Source: Drechslerella dactyloides (taxonomy: Eukaryota > Ascomycota > Orbiliomycetes > Orbiliales > Orbiliaceae). Taken from it: a stretch of DNA of 64,000 nucleotides. This document shows, piece after piece, positions 55,601 to 64,000 of this stretch. How positions within the stretch are numbered: position 1 is the first letter of the stretch; each line of letters starts with the position of its first letter. Location: NCBI GenBank assembly GCA_020064725.1, contig JAGTWJ010000002.1, forward strand, positions 1,860,001 to 1,924,000. The letters are read 5' to 3'. The translations under genes were made by a program, and so were the position numbers. The notes beneath the pieces are model-generated. The model was not told where the DNA came from. It saw only the letters and a list, made by a program, of their open reading frames with translations, and searched no databases.

Positions 55601-56329
55601 GATAGTGACATCACCAGTCATCAGGCCGACATCACCAAATTCCTGGCTGAATTCTCGATATTTCTGATTGCTCAGCGCTTTGATTGGACTGGTATAAATT
55701 ACCCTTTGGTTGTTCTTGAGGCTCTGCGCAATTGCGTATTCGGCAACAACGGTTTTTCCGGCACTGGTATGTGCACTGACAAGGACGCTTTCGCCGCGCT
55801 CAATAGATGCTATTGAGACGGCCTGGAAAGGATCGAGCTTGAAAGAGTATGTTCTGGCGGGCGTTTCGGGTGCTTTGTGCTCGGATATAGGGATATATGG
55901 GTAGTCGGGTGGCAACGCTACTTGATGGCGGACCTGGTGCGAAAGAACAACAGCGCCGTCCACGGCTTGGGAGGTGAGGCCGGCGGATGCAGCCACTTCT
56001 CTTTGCTGCTCGGTTTCGAATGAGTCGGTGACGACGGGATCTGGTGCCGATTCTCGCCGTTGTTTCTTTTGCGCAGGCTGATCAGGCAGCTCTCCGAGGT
56101 CGCCGCTGGCGTCAAGACTCTGCGGGCTTGTTGTGCCGTTTCGGTCAAGATCCATCTGGCTGGAGGTAGCGATGCTACCCCCATCCTTGTTTATCTCGGT
56201 GGTATCGATGTTGGTAGCATGTCGCTTGCGCCTCTCTCTAGCGGGGCCTTTCTCGGAGGCATGTTTTAAGCCAGAGGAGCCTTCTGCTGGCTTGTCGAAC
56301 ACATCGAAAAGCTCGTCGTCCCCAAACAT
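52639..56329 (-). CDS. MTR4: Mtr4 RNA helicase (TRAMP/nuclear exosome)
   Basis: Seven exons: complement(54409..56329, 54111..54352, 53693..54046, 53380..53618, 52984..53319, 52759..52907, 52639..52670), 1090 aa. The N-terminal MFGDDELFDVFD is the conserved Mtr4 start. Motifs are complete: SAHTSAGKT (I), VIFDEIHYMRD (II), FLSATIPN (III), ETFSIGLNMPAKTVVF (V), QMSGRAGRRGLD (VI). GRLVRVKYKGVEFGWGAVVN marks the arch/KOW domain, and DSHCT-type helices follow, ending IVAAQSLYL. It unwinds RNA for the nuclear exosome. Its intact motifs are a useful contrast to the pseudohelicase at 24.7 kb. Confidence 0.95.
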
Positions 56330-57057
56330 GTCTTTTCTGCGACACGAAGCTAGCCTAAGCGTGGCCTGAAGTTGGAGGTGTGTGATACGATAATTCGATG
56401 GGGCAAAATATCGGGATCGCTATGCAAAGCCTGGGACGATATTGGGTACCTAAGCGCACGTTCGCAAGTTGCTTGATTGTCAGTAATGTATGAACGGGCG
56501 ACCTGCGCGAAGGCGCTGCATTAGGCGATTGATGCAATACGAACATACGAGTAAAGGTCACTGGGAGATTTTTTTCGCAGACGTATTGCTGATATTGGTC
56601 CTTTTGGCGGAGGTACCTGAGGAAGCATAGGCGCGCGTGAGAGAAAAGTAGAGATGTGGTGAGGTCTTTCCGGGCAAGCAGAAGTTTTGCGAGGCGCGCA
56701 ACCTGGCCGATGCCCGTGTCGTTCTTGGCAACATTAGCCTGGATCGAGCGACGTCAAACTCTCGTTCCGCCGCAGTGGTGTGATCCGATCGATTCCCAAC
56801 CTACCATCATCCCCGACAGACATCCCTCAAAAGCGAGGCCGTCCATTCTCGAAGGAGCACGTCCGCCTCAGGTAATCAGATAACGCCTCAAACGCTACTG
56901 TACACGTATGTTCTCCCGGCTGGATCAATGGAAGATTTCATGCCCTCCCAATCCTCTACCCATCACCCGGGTGTCGACATTCCAGCGAACGCTGCTGCCG
57001 AGCCCCGCGTCGTTGTCCTTAACATTGAGCTAAGACAGACGGTGTACAGATAGAAAC
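56330..57057. promoter_or_regulatory. Divergent promoter MTR4 (-) / COX8 (+)
   Basis: 728 bp between divergent start codons. No gene seen; no defined element claimed. Confidence 0.45.
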
Positions 57058-57385
57058 ATGCGATCTCAAATTACTACTCGTGTTACCGGCCTGAGCCGCG
57101 TGGCCCACCGCAACTTCTCGACAACCGCCGCCCGAATGGATTCTCCGTATCACTATCCAACCGGCCCTCGGAGCAACATTCCGTTCAATCCTCTCACCCG
57201 GTTTTTCTACCTCCGATACGTTGCCTTCTGCGGTATGACCAAACACCCAGCTCCAAGTCCGCGGATGGGACGTATATCCTAGTAGTTTAGTGTGGTGCTG
57301 ACATCGTTGTTATCCTCCAGCTGTCGGATTCAGTTTGCCGTTCGGAATTGCGGTTTGGCAGACAAAGAAGAAGAGCTTCTTGTAG
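57058..57385 (+). CDS. COX8: Cytochrome c oxidase subunit 8
   Basis: Two exons, 57058..57232 and 57321..57385, 79 aa. A presequence (MRSQITTRVTGLSRVAHRNF, then STTAAR) is followed by SPYHYPTGPRSNIPFNPLTR and FFYLRYVAFCAVGFSLPFGI, the single membrane helix, ending AVWQTKKKSFL. Length and layout match fungal Cox8. It is a small subunit of respiratory complex IV in the inner membrane. Confidence 0.9.
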
Positions 57386-58174
57386 GTTCATCGCTTAGCG
57401 GACGCTGCCTTCAGAGCTGGGAGAAACAGAAGCGGTTGTCATTCATCGTCAGCTTCATCTTGGGAATGCCAGATTTGATAGGATTCGATCATCCGTATTT
57501 CAATGCGGTTGTCGTCTGTCTATGATATGAGAGAGGGCCCGCCTAGGAGATTGGAGCTACCGAGCTCGTCCATGTATATGAATTGTCTATAAATTCTGAT
57601 TCAAAGTACCCCACAGTTCGCCCAAGACGCTTGCAACCGTAGAGGCTTGTTCAAGTTGGTCGGGCAATTTTACGATCGACCGCCGGGATTTATCTTATCG
57701 CTTGTCATAAACTTAAACTCATATATGTCTGTGACAAGAGGGATCGAATGGGCTCCTAGATTCACATGCGCATGCAGAGTTTACATCCGTGCATACCTAT
57801 TGCATTGCCATTGTCGTACGTCCCAACATCCCAGTTACAAAAAGTCCGTTCGTCTATACTCATGCAAGTCCAAATTATTACAGGGTCACCGCCCCAAACT
57901 CCAACTTTTGATAGTCCTTACCCTCCCACTGTCCATCCGCTCCCCTCGGAATGCGGCTTGAGTCTGCTGCGGCGCCTAACGCGCCTGTGCGGCTAATTTC
58001 TCTAACACATCAAGGTTTGCCGTCTGCGTTGTGAACCAGGTGAACAAGCTCCAATTCCAGTTTCTGATTCAGAGTCGATTCACATGGCCATGGTCCAGTC
58101 GACATATTTATACATACCGACCATACTGAAGATAACATCCGACACTTTCGGGCTCAGCTCGAGACGCAGTCACA
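57386..58174. other. Spacer COX8 (3') / ELP1 (5')
   Basis: 789 bp without a recognisable gene. ATATTTATACAT near 58105 is a possible TATA-like element 70 bp before the ELP1 ATG. Confidence 0.45.
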
Positions 58175-61100
58175 ATGCGCAACCTTCTTTCAACCCGGCG
58201 GGTCAGCCACCGAATCAGCTCCTCTGAGGCCCCAGACCTGCCTCTTGCTGCCACAACTTGGGACGCAGAAGCAGACTCCATAATCTGCGCCTTTGGGCCA
58301 TCATCGGAATTCCCAATCATTGAAATTGATCGCATTACTGCTGTAAGAAATCACTCCGCAGGCGAGGTTAATGGAGTGCCTGTGTGTAAGATATGCTAAA
58401 ATTACCATTCATACGACAGAACCGGGCTATCAAGAACGTCACGTCTTGGAACTACCAAGGCCCATGTCCAAGAGAAGGACTGGAAGTTGATAAAATCTTG
58501 GATTTACACCACTTTGGTGACGATTCATCAATATGTCTCGTACTTGAGGGCGGTGATGTCATCCTCGTCCGGGAAGACCCTGGTGCAGGTCAAAGCCAAG
58601 TTGAAATTGTTGGTTCTGTCGAAGAGGGGATAAAGGCGGCCTCCTGGTCCCCAGATGAAGGCCTTCTTGCTATCGCGACGGCAGCCGAAACCTTCATCCT
58701 AATGACTCGCCAGTTTGAGCCTGTTTCGGATGCTAGGCTCTTGGAAGAGGACCTCGAACTTTCAAAGCATGTTAACGTTGGCTGGGGCAAGAAGGAGACT
58801 CAGTTCAAAGGTAAACGAGCTGCGGCCTTGAGAGATCCCACAATACCCGAAAAAGTGGACGAAGGTGTCCTTAGCCCTTCCGACGCGGGAAGCATACGGC
58901 TTAGCTGGAGAGGGGATGCTCAATTCGTCGCTATATCCACAATACAAAGCAAAAGACGAAGAGTTATAAGAGTCTTCAGCCGAAATGGAGAGCTCGATGG
59001 CGTCAGTGAGCCGGTAGATGTGATGGAAGATACACTGAGTTGGAGGCCATCTGGCAATTTAATTGCATCAACCAAGCGTGATGGAGGCAATGCCGAAGTT
59101 ATATTCTTCGAGCGGAATGGTCTGCGGCATGGAGAATTTTGCTTGCCTACCTCAAAAGTTGACACCGAAAACAACCAAGTTTACGGCCTTAGTTGGAATG
59201 CAGACTCTACGGTTCTTGCAGTATGTCTAAAGGATCGAATACAACTCTGGACAACCTCAAATTATCGCTGGTATCTCAAATGCGAGTTACGCAACGAGAA
59301 AACTCATGTGCTTTCTTCCATCAACTCGATGCTTCGTATGATGTGGCATCCCGAAAAAGCTTTGCATCTATACACCATTGCAGAAGGTAATCCCAGCGCA
59401 CGTTTCCATTTTTTTGATGTATTCTCCGTTTGATAAAGGTTACTAACTAGTTCGTAAGATTGTATCACTGAACTAGATTTCTCTTGGGTTGTGCATCGCG
59501 GGGCCGTTTCTCCTCCATGCGATTTTGGTATTGTGATTGTCATCGACGGTTGTAAGTCTCATCATCCTGCGACGCTATAGCTGAACGAAAAATACTAAGC
59601 CTTTTCCCCAAGGTAATCTCAAAATGACACCACTACGTTTTGCCAGTGTCCCACCGCCAATGTCCCTTTGTGATGTGACACTAGATAGCAGCACGATTGA
59701 TGTGGCGTTTAGCCCTCTGGGAGATAGTTTAGTCGCTCTGACTATCGAGCAGGTAGATCTAATAGATTGGGATATCCCCAATCATGGGCAAAAAGCACCA
59801 GTGAAACTACGGAAAGGGATCATCAGACTAGAGGACATGTCGAGATACCGCCAGATTTCATTCTTTGGTCCCGATAAAGTGGCATTGCTCTACAACAGCT
59901 CTTCAATCGACATCTATCAACGATCTGAAAGTTCGTGGATATTATTGGACAAGCTGCAAGACAGTCGACTCCTAGACGGAGTGGCCAGCATCAAACTATC
60001 AAATGACAAAGCTAGCCTGCTTTGTGAAACATTGTCTGGCGATGTTCTGACCTTCAACGAGAAGCTCGAGCCTGTGGACCTACAACGGCTGCCTCTAGCG
60101 TGCCCAATCTGTGAATCTTATGCAGTTGATAATGGAAAGGTATTTCACCGGTGTTTGGAGATCCAGGAGAGTTTGGAACACAGTTATAACATACATGAAG
60201 CGTGTAATCCTAGGTCTCGCGGAAAGTGGAAAATTATACGCCAACGAAAGGCTTCTTACAACCGGCTGCACTTCTTTTGTTTTAACAACCAGCCATATTA
60301 TCATTACAACGACACAAAATTTTCTGAAATTTATTCCGCTGACGGCCGAGGCGGAAGGTAAGTCCAGCGCAGACCCGTTTTATTCCGCGTTGATATCTAA
60401 CACGGGCCAGATTTACAAGTCCCTCCCGATGACGTCGCGGGCGACGAGCGGTGTCGCAGTGTTGAACGGGGTAGCAAGCTTGTAACTGTGGTCCCCTCAA
60501 CATTTGCTGTTGTACTGCAGATGCCCCGTGGAAACCTGGAAACAATATACCCTAGAGCTCTCGTCCTAGCGGGAATCAGAGGTTCTGTTGATGCCGTGGA
60601 TTACAAGACCGCATTCGCGTATTGTAGAACCCATCGAGTCGACTTGAACATCCTGTATGACCACAGCCCCCAGCAGTTCATGGTGTCCATAGACACTTTT
60701 CTCGACCAGATTGAGAACCCTCAATACGTGGATCTTTTCCTGTCGATGTTGCGGTAAGCACACATAAGTCATATTACCTGCGTCAAGATTATGCTCTAAA
60801 CATCAGTCGTTACTTAGAGACGAAGACGTCACGAAAACAATGTATGACCCAAAAGTACATACTTCAAGCAAGTCGACGGGTTCAAGCGGTGATACCATTG
60901 TGTTACGCACCATCGCTGAAATCCCAAACAAGGTCAACACCATCTGCGATGCCATCTTAGCGGGCATTAGAAGGAGATCATCTCCGAATACACAAAATTT
61001 AGTCACTTGCTACGTCAGCAAGAGGCCCCCTGATCTGGACAGTGGCCTGTCCATGATCAGTGAAATGAGAACAAAAGACCCGGAGAAAGCGGATCTTGCA

Positions 61101-62505
61101 ATAGAGCACATCAGTTTTCTAGCAGATGTGAACAAACTCTATGATCATGCCTTGGGTATATATGATCTCGAACTTGCCTTGCTCATCGCCCAGCAGTCTC
61201 AGAAGGTAAAATCTTCGGCTCTTTGATTGTGAAGATACCCTCGGCGGCCTTCAACTAATGCACCTCCTACAACAGGATCCCAGGGAATATCTTCCATTTC
61301 TCCAATCGATCCGCGCCATGACACAACTCCGGCAAAAACATTACATTGACGATTTCTTAGGCCACTACAATAAAGCGGCTAGTTGGTTGCATGATATCGG
61401 GGACAATGCTTTTGCCGAGCTTTCGGAGTATACTGTAAAACATGACCTGTATCGACAAGTAACAGATTTGGTCAAGTATGACCAAGAAAAGCGGAACATA
61501 ATCATCAAGCTACACGCTGAGTACCTCATCACAACCTCTGACTATAGAGAAGCGGGGCTCTCTTTCGAGCAACTGGGCCTATGGGAATCGGCACTGGCTG
61601 CGTATCAGAAGTGTGGGATGTGGCAGGAGGCGTTATACGCCGCTAGCAGGGTCCCTCTCTCACCAGAGGAGACTACAGAGTTAGCCGGCGTTTTGGCTGA
61701 TGCACTCGTCGAAAGCAAAGACTTCAGGAATGCAGCAAGGATATATCTCGACTACCATAACGATGCCAAAGAAGCCGTCTCGACATACTGCAAAGGTTCC
61801 TTCTTCGGTGAAGCAATGCGCGTGATTGCCCTAAAGCAAGAATTTCACCTTCTCGATCAGATTGTCGACCCCGGGCTCGTTGAGTCTTTCAACACCACCC
61901 TTGAACTGATCGCAGACTTTCTGGAACAGATCAAGTCGCAGATATCGCGCATAAAGGAGCTGCGTGAGAAGAAACAAAAGGATCCATTAGCTTTCTATGG
62001 CGGATCTGATGACACAGATGCCCCGGACAATGTCTCTGTGGCAGGGACGGATATGTCGACGGCAGCAGGATCAATATTCACGAGGTATACCGACAAATCC
62101 GGTGGAACAATCGGCACATCTGCAACCAGGAAGACTTCGAAAAATAGGAGACGCGAGGAACGCAAAAAAGCGCGGGGTAAGAAGGGATCGGTGTATGAGG
62201 AGGAATATCTGGTCAATTCAATCGGAAGACTGATAACAAGGCTGAATGAAACGCAAGCGGAAAGCTATCGGTTGATTGAAGGGCTGGTGAGACGAGGGAT
62301 GAGAGAGAGAGCGGAATCGATTCAGCTTGGTATGCAAAAAGTATTAGCGGCACTTGAGCAAGGCAGAAAGGAGGTATTCGATAGCAGTCCTGCGGCACCA
62401 CTAAACCCGCCCACGGACCACGACTACGAGGGTGGAGCGCCCCATCCCATCAAGCCGCCAGATTTTTCAACTATTCAACAGTTCAAAGGTCTCTCGATTA
62501 TTTGA
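58175..62505 (+). CDS. ELP1: Elongator complex subunit Elp1 (Iki3)
   Basis: Eight exons: 58175..58342, 58420..59386, 59459..59548, 59613..60139, 60201..60357, 60420..60753, 60818..61205, 61276..62505, 1286 aa. It opens MRNLLSTRRVSHRIS with WD40 propellers (SICLVLEGGDVILVREDP, KAASWSPDEGLLAIAT, LRMMWHPEKALHLYTI, AFSPLGDSLVALT), then CTSFVLTTSHIIITTTQNFL, PRGNLETIYPRALVL, and a TPR-type C-terminal half (YREAGLSFEQLGLWESALAA, YQKCGMWQEALYAA). The basic tRNA-binding stretch RRREERKKARGKKGSVYEEE near the C-terminus is intact. Elp1 scaffolds Elongator, which modifies wobble uridines in tRNA. Apparent frame changes near 60139 and 60357 are introns, not errors. Confidence 0.94.
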
Positions 62506-63090
62506 TACTATCGAAAATTCAATTTTCATGGCTGCTGTTGCGACCCACAGAACTTCGGGAGTAAGGCTTCGATACAGGTGTCAAATTTGCTTGCGGAAAT
62601 ATATATATAGATATGGCTAGCATGATATTTGAGAACCTGACTTTTGGGTTATGTATGACCACGTCTGTCTATCCGGAGGCTTTACTTTTCCATCCTCGGG
62701 AGTATTAATCCCTGCTGTAAATATTATATACGTCCAATTTCGGGACCCTTCTGCATGACCGCGATGATGGGTGAGCGTGCTTTGCGTCAGCAGCAGCAGG
62801 CTATTGTTGGATTTTGTAACACCCAGTGTTGGACCGATTGCATCAATCGACCACACCAAGCGCAACGGATTCTTCGACTGGGTACGTAGACGGTGCTCCT
62901 GCTATGCTACCTCGCCTTCGGCCGTCGGTATCCCGAAGCATTTTCTTCCGCATGATTACTCGCTGGTGTACCCACGACAGGCGATGACTTAGAGTCCCGC
63001 GCTGCGGCTGCTGCATGCCTCAAGAGCTGGCGGATAAGTTGATCTGGAAAACTCTTCCAGAGAACGCAACGGCCTGAACACCAGTCCAAT
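62506..63090. other. Spacer between ELP1 and the last gene
   Basis: 585 bp with no recognised gene. Presumed ELP1 3' UTR and the promoter of the next gene. Confidence 0.45.
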
Positions 63091-63999
63091 ATGACAGAAA
63101 AGGACGTCGCATCCACCCCCAAGACGACTAAGCACAAGGAGCCTGGTGCATTGAGCACGGCGCTAGCGGTTGGCGCTGCCACAGGTATCCTCTATAGCCC
63201 CTTTCCTCCCATGAGACATATCACTTTAAAATGACTTTTGAATGATCGAGGTGACGAGGGCTAATGGAATTTTTTTTGAACAGGTGCATGCGCATGCTTC
63301 GTCGCTGCTGTAATTGCTACCCTGCGGAACCGGCCGCGGAAAGGTATTTTCATAGTCGGGACAACCCTAAACTGCTCTATCATAGGGGCTGGCTACTATG
63401 GTAAACAAAGCCCAATCCAGCAACATGTAGCTGCGGAGTCACTGATTGCTGACCCGCAAAAGTCACGAGGGATACCTTATCTAAACACCTGTTCGCTTTG
63501 GATCAGAATACAACTGTTGCTCCTAGCGATAAAGTCTTGCTAAGTGGTGCAGCCGCTGCAACTGTAGGAGGGATCTGGGGTACGATAGTAGGTAAGTGAC
63601 CAATGATGTGGCTGTCTACATTACGCGCGGTCTGACATATCCCTCAATGAACATTACTAATGACCGTTCAAAGGTGGTCGGAGACATGGGGTCCCGGGGT
63701 TTATAGTCTTCGGGCTCGCAGGCCTCGGTGGGCAAGCCGTCTGGAACCGCATGATGGAAAATAAGGATGCACAGGCCTCGGGTTCAGGCCCTGTCGTTGA
63801 GAAAAAAGGAAATGTAATATCAAGGCTTTTGGCATCTCCAAACAGCCCTATACGAAAATTGAGCCACGAGGAATATATAGAAAAGATGAGAGAGAGGCAG
63901 TTGGTTCTGGATGCCGAAATTGCTCTTATTGATGAAGAAATCGAGAGGCTTCGTCAAAGTCCGGATAAGGGTGACCGTCAGGATCAGCCCCGAAAGTAG
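63091..63999 (+). CDS. Small conserved multi-spanning membrane protein (unknown function)
   Basis: Four exons, 63091..63184, 63284..63400, 63463..63591, 63674..63999, 221 aa ending at the window edge. Glycine/alanine-rich hydrophobic segments LSTALAVGAATGACACFVAA, GIFIVGTTLNCSIIGAGYYG and LLSGAAAATVGGIWGTIVGG resemble Tim17-type small-residue helices, with a fourth weak one (GFIVFGLAGLGGQAVW). A charged helical tail follows (SHEEYIEKMRERQLVLDAEI, ALIDEEIERLRQ), likely a short coiled coil. Fungal genomes carry such a protein, but I cannot name a function; mitochondrial inner-membrane or ER location is inference. Confidence 0.72.
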
Positions 64000-64000
64000 G

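Noticed and set aside
60139..60420. Apparent frameshifts in ELP1
   Set aside because: Two introns (60140..60200 and 60358..60419) account for both frame changes, with consensus GTAAGT and TCTAAC signals in the second.
1..64000. tRNA, rRNA, transposon or CRISPR features
   Set aside because: By eye I found no cloverleaf with A/B boxes, no rRNA-like sequence, no transposase or reverse transcriptase motifs, and no regularly spaced repeats. A covariance-model scan would be needed to exclude a tRNA formally.

Overview
The window is a dense stretch of nuclear chromosome from a filamentous ascomycete (Pezizomycotina). Most genes carry several short introns (about 45-100 bp, GT...AG with CTAAC/CTGAC-like branch points), and the gene set is typical of that group: a SIN-pathway kinase of the SepH type, septin AspD/Cdc10, Sog2, a GPI-type CtsD-like aspartic protease and mitochondrial ornithine carbamoyltransferase. 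A eurotiomycete-like fungus is my best guess, but class and species cannot be fixed from sequence alone. I see no rRNA, tRNA, transposon or CRISPR signal.

Layout, left to right: 3' part of the SepH-type kinase (+); PP1 inhibitor YPI1 (-); mitoribosomal mS23/RSM25 (-); a PPR protein (+); TAF13 (-) divergent from KSH1 (+); UTP25 (-) divergent from UFD2 (+); RHO1 (-) divergent from RTT106 (+) across a repeat-rich 1.2 kb spacer; a secreted single-pass membrane protein (-); SOG2 (+); a DHX35-like helicase whose catalytic motifs are destroyed (+); a GPI-type aspartic protease (-); a 1.8 kb intergenic region with a strong-looking promoter leading to an orphan small protein (+); a KH-domain RNA-binding protein (+); ILV6 (+); a TAG1-like vacuolar membrane protein (-) divergent from argB/OTC (+); MIC12 (-) divergent from bL17m (+); SKI8 (-); bL32m (-); septin aspD/CDC10 (+); guanylate kinase (-); RAD52 (-); MTR4 (-); COX8 (+); ELP1 (+); and a small conserved membrane protein (+).

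The genes form no single pathway. Themes that recur are mitochondrial function (mS23, PPR, bL17m, bL32m, MIC12, COX8, ILV6, OTC), RNA metabolism (UTP25, KH protein, SKI8, MTR4, ELP1) and growth or septation (SepH, RHO1, SOG2, AspD). Nearly all coding calls were assembled by hand from exons whose phases join without a frame break.

Observations most worth a second look: (1) the DHX35-like pseudohelicase with lost Walker A, DEAH and RAGRAGR motifs but an intact C-terminal half; (2) two 7-copy hexanucleotide arrays between RHO1 and RTT106 that would pair along their whole length in a plus-strand transcript; (3) the orphan gene at 31.35 kb behind CCAAT and TATA elements; (4) unusual splicing: two GC-AG introns, a 16-nt internal exon in TAF13, a start-codon-only exon in KSH1 and a possible 26-nt intron in SKI8.
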